DNA from: Cantharellus purpuraceus
Lineage: Eukaryota > Basidiomycota > Agaricomycetes > Cantharellales > Hydnaceae
Assembly (NCBI GenBank): GCA_025174535.1
Contig: JALBUN010000001.1
Location: 3,224,001-3,288,000 of the forward strand
DNA length: 64,000 nt
Direction of reading: 5' to 3'
Shown: positions 43,198-55,041 of the stretch, in pieces
Numbering within the stretch: the first letter of the stretch is position 1
How the letters are laid out: every line of letters starts with the position of its first letter
Program-made: the position numbers and the translations under genes
Notes under the pieces: generated by a model
Seen by the model: the letters and a program-made list of their open reading frames with translations, nothing else
The model's database searches: none
What the model was told of the DNA's origin: nothing

Positions 43198-45810
43198 TCA
43201 GCTCGGCGGATCCCGCGGCGCCCCCCGGCTCTTGCGTCGGTCCCCCGCCGCATTCGGAAACGGCAGCACGCCCTGCTCATCCGCCCCCACCTCCTGCTGG
43301 TACCGCTGCCACTCCTGCACCTTCGCCGCCGACCCCCGCTTCCCACCCGTCCCCGCCCCGCTCAGCGTCCGCGAATGCCGCGACGTCTCCCCGCCCTTGC
43401 CCCGCCTCCCCTCCTCCCTCCCCTTCTTCGCCAGCGCCGCCTCCTTCTCCGCCTGCCGACGCCCCATCGCCTCCTTCTCCACCGCCTTGCTCCGCTCCCA
43501 CCGGCTCCGCGCCGCAGCAAGCTCCGCCTGCTCCTTCTCCCGCTTACTCAGCGGCTCCTGCAGCGTCCGTATCTTCTGCTGATGCCGCTCCACAAGCTCC
43601 TCAAACGTCCGCGTCCGCGGCGTCGCCCCCGCCCCCGCCCCCGCTCCCGCGCCCCCTTCCGTCCCCTTGCCCGTCGCACGCGGCGGAAGTATGGTCACCG
43701 GCCTCCGCTGTTCCACAGGCGGCGTCTGCGACATACTCCCAGACACCCCAAACTCCAGCGCACTCTCCCTGGCATGCCGTCGCGCCAGCGCCTCCGTCAC
43801 CGCATCCGGCACCGCCAGCAGCGCAGACGCCGGTCGCGCAACAGGCGTCACCAGCGTCGGCGCAATCGGCACGCTCGGTCCCGACGGCGGCTGGAACAGC
43901 TTGCGCTCACGGACATACGCGTCCCAGTCATCCTCCCGCAGCGGCGTGCTCGCCGGTCGGCTGATCGACGTCCCTTCCGCCGTCCGATTGTCAAACGCCG
44001 ACAGAATGTCCATAGAATGCACCCGCTCCCGCGGGGGTCGTGCCGGCCGCACATGCAACGACGATGCCTGCGTCTGCGCCAGCGCCCCCTCTCCGCTCAG
44101 CGTCCGCGAGTGCAAAGACATGGACGGCCGCCTCGAATCCCCAGAATTCGAGTCGCTCTCGCTCCTCAGCGCATCAATCGACTTGCGGATCGTCTGAATC
44201 TCCGCCAGGAGCTCCTCCTTTTTCATCAGATCAGGATCCCGGTGATGGTCTTCAATCAGGTTCCCTGGCAGCTCCGAATCAAGTCCCAGACCCAGGTTCA
44301 TAGCCGGCAAAAGTCCGGGGTTCTGACTGAATCTCGAGACCGGGCGTGCACGAGATCCCTGCGGGTCCTCGTTCAACGCCAGTTCAGAGACACCCGACCG
44401 CGTCCGTGGCCGCGGCCCAACAAGCGTAGAGTCGCCACCAGGCGTCGAAGGCTGCACATCATCCATGTCTTTCATAAGCGGCACCCCTGACAAATTGGAC
44501 TCGTTCTTCCCGTGCGAGTACTTGCCGTGCTCTTTCTCCCACTGCGAAAGGTCACTCTGCACGTGCTCAAACCGCATGACCGCCTTTTCTTCCGCCAATG
44601 CCTCCCGCTTCCGTTCTTCCGCATTGATCTCAGCCAGCTTGCGCTTGAGAATCTTGAGCACGCGTAATTGCACCGCAGCACCCATGAGGGACACGGCGGC
44701 GATCAGCCCAATCTCGACCTCCATCGTCTGTGAGATCGGGAAATGCATGCCCGAAAACTTTGGGAACAGGGTCGAAAAACCCAGGTTGTACACGTAAAAC
44801 TGAATCCAACCTGTTAATGCACGTGCTCAATTGCCGGCCACCGCACGTACCTCCTTCAGGCCTGCGGTGGTAAAACAATCCACACCGAGCATAAACGCCG
44901 AGGCGCCTGTGATGGCCGTGCCAATGATGAGAACGTGGTAATGCAGCTTCGGAATAGTGCAGAGCACAAAGCCGACGGCCCCGCAACCTATGATATGATA
45001 AGGATATAAGCGAAGAAATGATGGCTACCACGCACCGATGTACAGGATCCACCGCATTCCAATGGGTCGGATGAGCCCTCCGTTCCTGAAGCACTGCACC
45101 CAGAGCCCGATGGAGAATCCACCCCAGGCACCGATGAAATATTTTGCTTGCTGCCAGAAAAAAATACTGACGCCGCCGCCAGCAATGCCGGCAACGCCGC
45201 ACGCCAAGACAAACAAGCCACGGAGCATCCTGTTGGGCGGATGGATGGCAACCAGTACCCCAAACTTGAGGATCAAGGCGAGACAGACGAGTGCAAGTGT
45301 GTAAAATCCCGTTAGAAAGAAAGAAGACCTGCAATTCCATTCACAATAAGAATTGGAAAAAAAACTTCAAGGGTCCTGGTGACAAGACACGCACCAGCGG
45401 TTCTTGTGCCCCAAGAAAGCGCTGGGAAGCCCTGTAAGAATCAGGAGGGCGCCTAGCACTCCAAAAGCCGGATCCACGCGGGTGTCGAGTACAGGCTCAG
45501 AAGGCTGCGTGGGTGTGGCTGTCGCATTGGTGGCTGACGCGTTGGTGGTGGGTGTTGCAGTGCTATTAGGTGCCGCGAGTGTGAGGAGGACGGTCGTTGG
45601 GACGAACGAGGTCACTTGAAGTGTGTTGCCTGCCGAGACGGTGGTGCGGGTGACCGGTGTGGAGGTCACGATAGAAGTAACATTCAATGCAGTGGTATTG
45701 GCAGCTTGTGCAGCAGTTGCGCTCGCTGTACGGGAGGCCGACGACGAGGGTTGCTGTGCGACGGCGAGAGGGATGACGAGGAGGGAAAGGAGGAAACCTA
45801 GGAGCAGCAT
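43198..45810 (-). CDS. DUF4203 multi-pass membrane protein with long cytosolic tail
   Basis: Starts at ATG 45810 with signal peptide MLLLGFLLSLLVIPLAVAQQ, then a Ser/Thr/Ala lumenal segment of about 110 residues. About seven transmembrane helices follow, spread over several exons (FGVLGALLILTGLPSAFLG, FGVLVAIHPPNRMLRGLFVL, GLWVQCFRNGGLIRPIGM, HYHVLIIGTAITGASAFMLG, GLIAAVSLMGAAVQLRVL). The last helix leads into a charged stalk (KILKRKLAEINAEERKREAL) and a cytosolic tail of about 450 residues, Ser/Pro-rich with a terminal Arg/Glu coiled coil. This is the architecture of fungal TM7SF3/DUF4203 proteins, whose biochemical function is not established. Confidence 0.8.
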
Positions 45811-46006
45811 TCCTCTGAAGGGAGCCGGCGAAGAAAAGAAAGCAGTAGTTGAGGGAGAGAGGGAGAGAAGGTGCGAAACAAGCTCTCTCACGGTCGGACG
45901 GCTAGGCGATATGAGGGCTGGGAGAGGGCGTCCAGCCGACGAACCCAGATCTGGAAGGGGGCTACTTAAAATAAGCTTCATTTCAATCTCCGCATAAGTA
46001 ACAGGT

Positions 46007-47814
46007 TCATAACACTCGAACATGTTCAAACTGCGCAAGACTAATCTCTAGTCCACCGTAGAGCGCGGCTGCCCTGGCGCGCTCTCTTGCCTCCAGAAAC
46101 AGGACAACCTTGCCTTCTCGCCCAAACCGCCCCACCCGCCCTGCCACATGGTCATAGTCCACCTCGTTGTCTGGCGCCGTTGCAATGAAAACATGCGTCA
46201 GCTCAGGCAGGTCCAGCCCTCGGATCGACGCTTCAGTAGTCACAAGAAGACTCGGCTCCTCAGCTTGTGCCTCATCACGCCCAGCACCCCCGCTTTTTGG
46301 TCGCGGATTGAACTTTTTGAGCGTGCTCCTCATCAGCTCCTGTTTACCTCTCTCCTCGTCCTGCAATCCAAGACTTTGGGCATTGATTCCTAGTTCATGA
46401 AGCTCCTTCAACACAGCGTTCACCGGTGCAACAGCCGGTAATACCAGCAGCGCAATCTTCGGCACATCGAGCGCAAACGTAGTTGCTATGGCTTCCAGCA
46501 CAGCCGGGCTAATGGGTGCAGCCACTGTAAATCCGTCAGAGAACAAAAAAAGGGGGGGGCAATAAACACGTCTCCTCACTTGCGCCACCCTTAGTCGGCT
46601 TTGGGTGAACCTGTTTCTGTGTCTCGTCTTCCTCCTCCTCCAAGTCCAGATTGCGTACTGCTCCGTTCCGGTCAACCATCAACGCATAGTGCTTCACCGC
46701 ATCCACCCCTTTTCCCTTTCCTTCCTTCTCGAAATCAATTTTGACCGCCTCTGAGTAGCGATCCATCCATATTGTCTGATTGAACAAGAATCGTCTCAAA
46801 TAATGTCGTAGCGTGGCCGAAGAGAACACGGCTTGCAAGGGAAACCGCCATGGCATTGTGTTTTCCTTTCTTTTCAGCTTTGACCTGTCCTCAAACAGCG
46901 CATTCAAGAGCTGTAACGTCGGTGGCGGGTGTGCCTCCCACTTGCGTATCTCCTTCTTCGAAGCACCCAGTGTCGGCACAGGGAGCAGATAGTCCGCTTC
47001 ATCCACGACAACCGTGTCCAACGTTGGAATCTGCAGCGCCCCCTTATCAGTTTCCAAAATCTCGACCAAGGCCTGTGGGGTGCCAATGAGGATGTGAGGG
47101 GCCTGCAGGCGCAGCTTCTTGATCTGAACATCAAGCGGACAAGCAGCGTTTCCGCGCACACAGACTTGTGCCACGGAATCCAGTGAAGACTCCCGATTGT
47201 GTGGACAGAGCATGCGGATCCAATGCATCAGCTGGTACGCCAAGTCCCGGTGTGGAACGACGACCAGACTCGTGATCGGACGCTTTGCAAGGGCTACACG
47301 TTCCTTGTAACGCAGCTGCGGGCGCGTTGCACGCGTTTTGGAGAGTAATGCCAGAATAAGCCCAAACGACCTTGCCCCCGCACATGAATATGCATTATCA
47401 TCGCAACTGACCGACAAACGGACGTGCTCACTTGCCCGTCCCTGTCCAATCCTTCAGAATGACATCCTTTCTGCCAAGAATCGCAGGTATAAATGCGGTT
47501 TGACACGCCGTCGGCGTACGGATGTTGGGGAACGCCTCATGCAGTGCAAGGCGTACAGACCGCCTTACTCCCAACATTGCAAAATCCGCCAATGGCTCCA
47601 AAGACTCCGCAGGCTGTCGCCCTGTCTCCTCCCGTTCCTCCTGTCCCTCTGGCGTGCTAGACACTTTGAGTTCCTGAACCTCAAAAGGCGGCAGCAGTGA
47701 CTCTGACACGGCATGCGCCTCAGCCCCATGGCTCACATGCCGACGAATAGGGATGTCCCGTGGAATGTGGAGTCTAGTACGAGCGACGAGCACGCATGGA
47801 AATTTGCGAAGCAT
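46007..47814 (-). CDS. mitochondrial DEAD-box RNA helicase, Mrh4-like
   Basis: Start chosen at ATG 47814 (MLRKFPCVLVARTRLHIPRD), a basic, acid-free N-terminus typical of a mitochondrial presequence. Helicase motifs: TACQTAFIPAI (Q region), motif I as DWTGTGKS (usual AxxGxGK(T/S)), SLVVVPHRDLAYQLM (Ia), ILIGTPQAL (Ib), VVDEADYLL (II, DEAD), FSSATL (III), LLVTTEASIRGLDLPEL (V) and HVAGRVGRFGREG (VI). Motif order is complete and introns restore the frame. Mrh4 acts in large mitoribosomal subunit assembly in yeast; the same role is inferred. A decayed partial copy lies at about 49600-49990. Confidence 0.85.
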
Positions 47815-48337
47815 GAACCTCCCTTGGCGCCTGTAGGTACATGTGGGCGTCCCATAGGACCCACGCCGGTGACTTCTCGGTGAATTCTCATTGGCGGTCT
47901 GCCTTGCGTGTGATACAGGGTGGTGCAAAAGCGATTTATGAGGGCCCTTGTTAGCAACTTGTGGGGAAATTGGCAAAAGGTGATTTGAATGAAAGGAAAC
48001 TGATGGGAGTAAGCACCAGTGTTAACCTTTGGAATACACATCTCGTGGCTCCATTCAAGTACACAAAGTGGGGATTCCACCCTCAGGCGGGAAGAGGCCT
48101 AAAGGCTTGAGACAAATCCTGCGGTACAGGGATTAACGGAGTGCGGACGCGCTTCACAAAGGATGTTCCATTGGTGTCGTTGCTGCATTTAATGTTTATG
48201 GCATTACAAATTCATCGATGCCCAAGAAGGCATAAGTGAATGGCTGGAATTAACACAGCTAAAAGTTGGGTTCTACAGGCGAATGTCCAATTGGCACCTA
48301 TCATTAGCGAAGGAAGAAAGGTGCCTCCATAATCTCC
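47815..48337. other. intergenic region, also duplicated downstream
   Basis: Promoter side of the helicase gene and 3' flank of the repeat-protein gene. Parts (48240-48300) recur near 50180-50220 as part of the local duplication. Confidence 0.5.
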
Positions 48338-49120
48338 TTATAGAATGGCCCATGCTCCGAAGAAGATGCTAGTGACAACAGTGACAACGCTTGCGCATAA
48401 GGGTGCAGATAGTCCAGCTAGTGCACCCATATGTGAGGCGGCATTTGAACTGAGGTAGATGAGCTAAAGACATGCAGTAAGGAAGGGAAAGACTCACTGG
48501 TTCGCCGCAGCCGCTGTTGCAGAATTGAAGAAGCTAGTAGCATCCGAGGCTGCTGCGGTAGCCTCACTGGCTGCCACAGTGAAAGCCTTGCCACCTACGG
48601 AGGTAACAACAGTCACAGCAGATCCCGCCACGCCTTATGCCACACCCATGAGCAACGAAGGCAACTGTTTGTCATAAGAAATACCAGACGCACTTGTCAC
48701 TGTCTCGAAGACGCTCTTCCCGTCACTGGCAAGGCTCGTAGCAAGACTTTTCCCATCACTGGCAAGGCTAGTAGCGACGCTCTTCCCATCACTGGCAAGG
48801 CTCGCAGCGACCGATGTTCCAGCCGTCGCTAGACTCACAACCGCCGATGTTCCGGCGGTTGCCAAGCTTACTGCGACAGAGGTGACATCACCAGCAACTG
48901 ATGCAGCTGTGGAATGTCTTAGCCCTACACGCATCCCACTTGGACAGAAGCTCACCTCCAGAGGTAACGTCGCCCAAGATGCTACCAAAGTCAACTACAA
49001 ATATAGAAGTTAAACAAGTGTTCCGAGTCATGCGAGGAGTGAGCACGTACCGGGATTAGCAGCGACCAAAGGGGTAGAGAAGAGCAGGGCAGAGATTAGG
49101 AGGGCAGAACGAAATTGCAT
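48338..49120 (-). CDS. small secreted protein with 11-residue tandem repeats, copy 1
   Basis: Starts at ATG 49120 with signal peptide MQFRSALLISALLFSTPLVA. Small exons encode DFGSILGDVTSG, then AASVAGDVTSVAV and five 11-residue units (SLATAGTSAVV, SLATAGTSVAA, SLASDGKSVAT, SLASDGKSLAT, SLASDGKSVFE). Then an Ala/Thr/Val-rich exon (VTVVTSVGGKAFTVAASEAT) and a final exon NAASHMGALAGLSAPL-CASVVTVVTS-IFFGAWAIL with a hydrophobic end, which could be a GPI signal or a membrane anchor. One region (near 48640) is not fully resolved for splicing. No family known. Duplicate at 50255-50883. Confidence 0.6.
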
Positions 49121-49599
49121 AGTGATTATAACGTGAGGTACTATGTTAAAGTAAAAGTCGGTCGTAAATGAAATAAGATATCGTTGCCTTGTCGCATGGT
49201 GTGAGGGCTTATATATACAGCTCTGCGGGGCTATGCCAAATGCGCTGGCTCAGGGGTGGCGGGGTGCATAAGTGCATCACTGCATGCCTATCACTGCCAT
49301 GATTGGTTAGTCAGATCGTATGAGTACGGCACCTGCGCACCGATAGTTCTGTAGACACCACGCTTCTGCACTATGATGACTGAAATACAAGGCATGAAGG
49401 CGGTGTTGAGTGTATATGCTCCTGTTCATGGGCGCTAGTTGGCCGCTGCGACAAGGAAATCGCTGATGGTATTCCGACCGGGCATTACTAGCCGCCTGCG
49501 TCCAGCCATCAACGCTATCGAGCCCATGCATCAGCTGGTACCCCAACTTGAAGTCCGGTGTAACGACCAGACTCGCGATCGGGGCTAGCTCACTTGCCC

Positions 49600-49990
49600 G
49601 TCCGAGTCTAGAATGACTGCTAAGAATAATGGTGCGGTTTCGCATGCCGTGGGGGTACAAACGTTGGACAACAACTCAAACAGTGCAGATCATCTTAAGC
49701 CCACAATCGCACAATCTGCCAGTGGTTCCAGAGGCTCTGCACTCTGTTGACTCATTCTGCTGCACCCCCCGTCCTTCATGACCTTCTAGCGTGCTAGACA
49801 CCTCACAATTCTGAACCTCAAAAGGTGGCGGCAGCGACCCCGGAGAGAGTGACCCGGCATGGCCTCAACCTCAAAGACCCCCCGTGATATTTGGACTCTG
49901 CTACGGGGGAAGAGCATGCACAGAAATTTGCTAAGCATGAGCCTCCCCTTGTGGCCTGTGAGTACATATGGGCCGGTGCTGATGGCGGTG
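49600..49990 (-). pseudogene. decayed duplicate of the Mrh4-like helicase 5' region
   Basis: From ATG 49948 the frame reads MLSKFLCMLFPRSRVQISRG, matching MLRKFPCVLVARTRLHIPRD of the intact gene. Downstream (49660-49500) HSRLGRASELAPIASLVVTP and KLGYQLMHGLDSVDG match the motif I to Ia region, with the first intron and neighbouring coding sequence lost. Motifs Ib to VI are absent. Pseudogene. Confidence 0.75.
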
Positions 49991-50254
49991 ACTTGCCGGT
50001 GAATTCTCATTGGCAGTCGGCAGCTAGCCCTCTGTCCCTAAAGTCCGCTATGAAGATATTAGTCTCAGTAATATGCGGACCTGTACCCCGATCGCTTCGC
50101 AGGGATACAAGGCAATCTTTTGACGATTTCCTGACGTGGTTCACGCTGCTTGAAGTGTTCAATGGGTGAGATGGTTTTCATGTAGGTCAAACGAATGGCT
50201 AGAATTATCGCAGCTAAAAACGTATATGTCTATTGTAACCATAGAGAAGCGATC

Positions 50255-50883
50255 TCATAAAATTGCCCATGCTCCAAGGGAGATACTGGTCACAACAGTC
50301 ACAACACTTGCGCATAAGGATGTAGATAGTCCAGCTAGTGCCCCCATATGTGAGGCGGAATTTGCACTGAGGGTAGGTAAGCGCCACGGGAACGCAATGC
50401 AGCAAGGAAACTCACTGTTTTGTTGGGGTCGCTGTTGCAGCATTGAAGAAGCTGGTGATATCCGAGGCTATTACGGTAGCTTCACTGGCTGCCACAGTGA
50501 TGGCCTTGCCACCTTCGGAGGTGACGATCGTCACAGCAGATCCCCCAACGCCTTACGTGGTGCCATCTATCTGTGAGCCACTGGAGACTCTGTCATAAGA
50601 AAACCGAACGTACTTGTCACTGTCTCAAAGACGCCCTTCCCATCACCGGCAAGACTCGCAGCGACAGAAGTGGCATCACCGACAACTGATGCAGCTGGTG
50701 GAATATGTTAGTTTTGCGTGCACCCTGCGTGAATAGAGCCTCACCTCCAGCTGTTATGCTGCCGAATATGTCTACACACAATATAGATTAAAACTCTTGT
50801 GGAGAGAGTGAGCACGTACCAGCAGAGACCAAGGGGGAAGAGAAGAATAAGGCAGAGACTATGAGGGCAGAACGAACTTGCAT
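50255..50883 (-). CDS. small secreted protein, copy 2, with a single repeat unit
   Basis: ATG 50883, signal peptide MQVRSALIVSALFFSSPLVS. Exons match those of 48338-49120 in order: ASVVGDATSVAASLAGDGKG (one repeat unit only) and the C-terminal exon NSASHMGALAGLST ... SVVTVVTSISLGAWAIL to TGA 50255. Splice sites look usable but the central part is diverged, so expression is uncertain. Confidence 0.5.
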
Positions 50884-51333
50884 AGTGATTAAAACAGGTG
50901 GGGATATGTAGATTAATGCAATAAGTGTTAGTCGTAAAGAAAAGAGGAAGTATTGCTGGATTGTTGCATCTTGTAGATACTAGAGACCTATATATACGGT
51001 TCAGCGAGGCCCAGGGTCTATCGCGCACAGTATTTGCATGACTGGAGTCCTTGTCGTCAGGTCGTGTGTGACACACCGCATGCGTGGATGCTGGCACGCC
51101 CTCCGCCAAGTCATCGATGCATCGATGATGAATACGCATTATATTGACGCGGAGGCTCAAGGCGGTATCGAATGGTAGCATCTGCCAACCGCCAACTTCC
51201 TGTCTACCATCCATTGCATAAGGAAATTCCTCAATCTGGGGTTCCAAACACTACCCGCCGTGATGCCTCCGAGCGACGTTCCCCCACACCAGGGACAATC
51301 AGATTGATCGGGAATGCCTTGAGTATACTGAGC
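50884..51333. other. intergenic promoter region of copy 2
   Basis: Contains a TATATATA-like box near 50991 on the minus-strand upstream side, comparable to the one near 49211 for copy 1. No gene seen. Confidence 0.4.
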
Positions 51334-51453
51334 ACGCGCCAGAGACACCACCGCACCGACTCACGGTGATTCGCGGACTTGACAACGCGTTCAGGTCTGC
51401 TCGAGTGTAGTGGTACTTGGGTTCAGTGGCCATAGCCGCCTAGCATCGGATTC

Positions 51454-51812
51454 CATGTACAAGGCAGGGCCCAAATTGATGTCAATAGAGAGATACCATC
51501 CACGACGAAGCCCAATTGGTTCAGCGTCTTCAGCCATATACAATCGTGCGTTCCAATCTCTGACTTCGCTTCCGCACCAACAACTCTGACACTGCCACTT
51601 TTCAGATCTGCACCATGCGCGAGCGAACGAAAATCACAACTTCATTGCTGGCGCAGCTTCCCAACTCGAAGCTGATCACAACAAGTACGTTTTCATCGGT
51701 GATCTCGCTTTGAAGCGATGCGCCTTTGCATCCTGCAGCTGCCATGGGGAGCAGGTCCATAGACGTCAAGGCAACGTCAGATAAGGGCCTCGCGGTCACC
51801 GGGACTACCTAC
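51454..51812 (+). pseudogene. 5' duplicate of the 2-hydroxyacid dehydrogenase gene
   Basis: Near identical to 52267-52635 of the intact gene (CATGTACAAGGCAGGGCCC through GTCCATAGACGTCAAGGC), including the first two introns, but with small indels that break the frame and no second half. It is bracketed by two copies of an about 75-bp sequence (51334-51410 and 51815-51885, CGCACCGAYTCAC ... AGTGTAGTG). Confidence 0.85.
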
Positions 51813-52195
51813 AGTACACGCGCCAGCCTACCGCACCGATTCACCGTACTTGACAACGCGCTCTAGTCTGCTCCAGTGTAGTGCGTCTGAAAATATGTTA
51901 CGCTAAATAGAATAATGTCACTACATGGCATTTCGGCCCCGACAACACATTTCTGTCCGTATACGCCGCACAGTGGCCCCGTCCAGCTGTTGACCGAAAT
52001 GTAAGATGAAGTAACATGAATAATAATAATATCGTCGGAGCCGGCCCCCGGGTTCGGTCTCCAATTAGGCTGAAGGTTTTGAACGACTAAAGACTCCGGA
52101 CTTGCCTCATCTGCATGAATAAGCACAACGATCCCAGGCTATAGGGAACTAATATTTAATGCAGTCACCTTGTTCCTAATTCGACCGCAACCATC

Positions 52196-53421
52196 ATGTC
52201 CCAACCACGCATTGCAATTCTCGATGACTATCAAGGCGTCGCTCTCACAATGGGAGACTGGTCTCATGTACAAGGCAGGGCCCAAATTGATGTTTATAGA
52301 GATACCATCCACGACGAAGCCCAATTGGTTCAGCGTCTTCAGCCATATACAATCGTGCGTTCCAATCTCTTGACTTCGCTTCCGCACCAACAACTCTGAC
52401 ACTGCCACTTTTCAGATATGCACCATGCGCGAGCGAACGAAAATCCCAGCTTCATTGCTGGCACAGCTTCCCAATTTGAAGCTGATCACCACAAGTACGT
52501 TGCCTCTGCATTCGAGTCATCGGTGATCTCGTTCTGAAGCGATGCGACTTTGAATCTTGCAGCAGGTATGGGGAACAGGTCCATAGACGTCAAGGCAGCT
52601 TCGGAAAAGGGCATCGTGGTCACTGGGACCTCCTATAACGCAGACACCACCTTTGAACATATTTGGGCGTTGATCCTTGCAACTGCACGACACATTGTCA
52701 TCGAAGACGCTAACGTCAAGTCGGCGAAGCCTCAATGGCAGTCTATAATCCCTGCAAGTCTGGGAGGTAAAACCATGAGCATTCTAGGGCTGGGTAGGCT
52801 AGGCACAAAGGTCGCACAAGTCAGCATCAAATTGTCGTCGTGACTCCATTGGACAGCACTCTGACTCGTATTCCAGGTTTCCAAACTATTCAACATGCGC
52901 GTTCTCGCGTGGTCTCCTAACCTTACTCGGGAGCGAGCAGAAGCTGTAGGCGTTGAGTTGGCTTCAAGCAAGGAAGACCTTTTCAAACAGGCCGACTTTC
53001 TCTCTATCCACATGATTCTGTCTCCAAAGACATATCATCTTGTCACTGCTGCCGACTTTGCGCTTATGAAGCCTACTGCGTTCTTCTTCAATACTTCCCG
53101 TGGTCCTATTATAGATGAGGCGGCCTTGATCAAAGTTCTGTCTGAGGACAAGCTAGCAGGTGTGGGTTTGGACGTGTACGACGTCGAGCCCCTCCCTCTC
53201 GATAGTCCTTTGAGGAGCTTTTCAAAGGTAACCCTTTCTCCTCACAACGGATATATTAGCGGTGATGTGTACAAGGTAAGCTAGCCGCCTGCTTGTCTTG
53301 TGTTAGCCTTGCTAATGATGTACCTCACAAGACATGGTGGGGCACTACTGCCCAAAATGTAGCCTACTTCCTGGACACAAAGAAGCCTAATCCTGAGTTC
53401 CACATCAAGGCCAACATTTAA
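52196..53421 (+). CDS. D-isomer-specific 2-hydroxyacid dehydrogenase (NAD-dependent)
   Basis: Five exons (52196-52354, 52416-52494, 52566-52819, 52877-53275, 53332-53421), 326 residues. N-terminal: RIAILDDYQGVALTMGDWSH. Rossmann nucleotide loop in MSILGLGRLGTKVAQ. Catalytic triad: Arg in FFNTSRGPIIDEAAL, Glu in GLDVYDVEPLPLD, His in LSPHNGYISGDVYK. These are the R-E-H residues of the D-3-phosphoglycerate dehydrogenase, glyoxylate and hydroxypyruvate reductase family. The substrate cannot be read from sequence. A partial duplicate of its 5' half lies 0.7 kb upstream. Confidence 0.92.
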
Positions 53422-54057
53422 GTCTCGGGTGCATTACTTACTACCAATAGTGCTGCGGGAATAGCATTATAGCTGTATCTTTCTGTATCTTTCCATGTAT
53501 CATTTGAACTCCCAAGGGCTCACCCTTTTAGTGGAAGATTGTGTACCGAGGACATTGGATACTCACAGAAAGGTTGTAGAAATGGAGCAACCCCTCCCGT
53601 GTAACCTGAGAGAGCGGGACTTGGCTCAACGCGTTGGCCTGTTTGCACGTGACAGGAGCATCCGGTGCCATAAGCACCGAGGCTCGGTCAATGAAGGAAG
53701 AGAGTAGCATCATTGGTACAATAATCTAACCTGAATACACCTTTGCAATGTCTGCTGTACAATCAATGCCGTCCCGGACCGGTAGGTCCGAGACGGAAGG
53801 AGTAAGGTTCTGATGAGTGGGTAGAGTAACGAAAACTACGCAGCCATCCAATGCGATACAACCGTTATTCTCCCCATTTCCGAGCGGCGCAGATATTGAT
53901 TCGGTTGGCGCAAAACTTTCTTGAACATGGACAAAGGAAACCGTCAATGAAAGGCAGAGCAAGAAAATGTGGAGGGACGCAATTCGCAAGAATGACCTAG
54001 GTGTACGTTCGTTCAGGGCAATAACAGGCCAACATAACTAGCAACTCACTTGGAGGA
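53422..54057. other. intergenic region with a possible small ORF
   Basis: Convergent 3' ends of the dehydrogenase and the Tudor protein gene. A minus-strand frame (53726-53989) begins with a hydrophobic segment but has no ATG in frame; not accepted as a gene. Confidence 0.4.
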
Positions 54058-54832
54058 TCATTGGGTATTAGCGTCGGGAACAAATACATGTTTGTTTCGA
54101 GTCGCATAGTCTGTCATGCCCTTGCCACTTCCGGTAACGCCCACTAAGACGAAGAGTCAATAAATGCACTACAAAGGCGTACCACCTTATGAAACGCCAC
54201 ATACCTTTGCCATGTGGGTTGTCTGGCGTTTTGAAGATGCTCGTCCCCGAGACGCCAGCGATATTGACACCCTTCTTTTCTGCCTTTTTTGTGAACTTTT
54301 GCCATGTCGCCTGCTTGCTCATCTGCTCCTTAGCTTTCTGTGCCCTAATCTCCATCTTCTTCTCGTTCTTCTTCTTCTTCTTTTCCCGCTCCTCCTCATC
54401 TTCCTTGGACACCTTTCGTTTCGACGATGTGGGCGCAAGACTCGCATAGGACGGAGGTAATCGTTTGATCGCTGTGGCATTGAGAAGTTCGGTATTGTTG
54501 TATCCTTTAAAGACAATACTGTATACTCTATTGTCTGTGGACCCTCCCACGGAGGTCACACGTGCAGGATACCAGCTGCCATCTCCAGAGTATTTGGCAA
54601 GGACTTCATCTCCAGCAGCATAGTCAGGTGCGGCAGCTGAGGATACCGCAGGCTTGCGATTTGTTTCGGGTTTTGGTGCTTCGGCTTGGGCGATGGCTGC
54701 TTTGGTGAGATCGATGAGCTCCTTCAGCTCAGAGCGAAGCGACGCCAGTCCCTCGTTGGAAGGATCTGCAACAAGTGCTACCTCAACTTGCGAAAGTTGT
54801 ACTTGGTAGGTTTCTAGTTCCTTCTTGTCCAT
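54058..54832 (-). CDS. SPF30/SMNDC1-like Tudor-domain splicing factor
   Basis: ATG 54832. N-terminal helix (MDKKELETYQVQLSQVEVAL), linker, then a Tudor domain at about residues 68-125: AAGDEVLAKYSGDGSWYPAR, VTSVGG, YSIVFKGYNNTELLNATAIK, with aromatic cage residues for dimethylarginine. Basic Lys-rich linker (EREKKKKKNEKKMEIRAQKA), then WQKFTKKAEKKGVNIAGVSG and SIFKTPDNPHGK. An intron follows and the last exon encodes VGVTGSGKGMTDYATRNKHV to a stop at 54058. Family members bind Sm-protein tails during tri-snRNP addition to the spliceosome. Nuclear by inference. Confidence 0.9.
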
Positions 54833-55041
54833 CGTCAGAGCTGTGGAGGATGAGGACTAATCTGCAAGGTACTTAGAGAGGTGAGCGAGAAAAGTCACGC
54901 GTGACAGTCCTATGACACGGGTTTTCAAAGCAATACGGCTGCATTGAGAAAATCTTAAGGAATCTCGATGTACACTATACTTGAGTAATTCCACAGGTAA
55001 CCAGATATACAAGAAAATGTCAAATGTTTTGCTTCAAGTCT

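Noticed and set aside
43143..44490. Pro/Ser- and Arg-rich plus-strand frames of 270-370 residues
   Set aside because: Opposite strand of the DUF4203 protein tail; low-complexity shadow frames.
53726..53989. Small secreted-like protein with hydrophobic start (RIASLHIFLLCLSLTVSF)
   Set aside because: No ATG in frame and no plausible upstream exon found; could still be a 3' exon, but not supportable.
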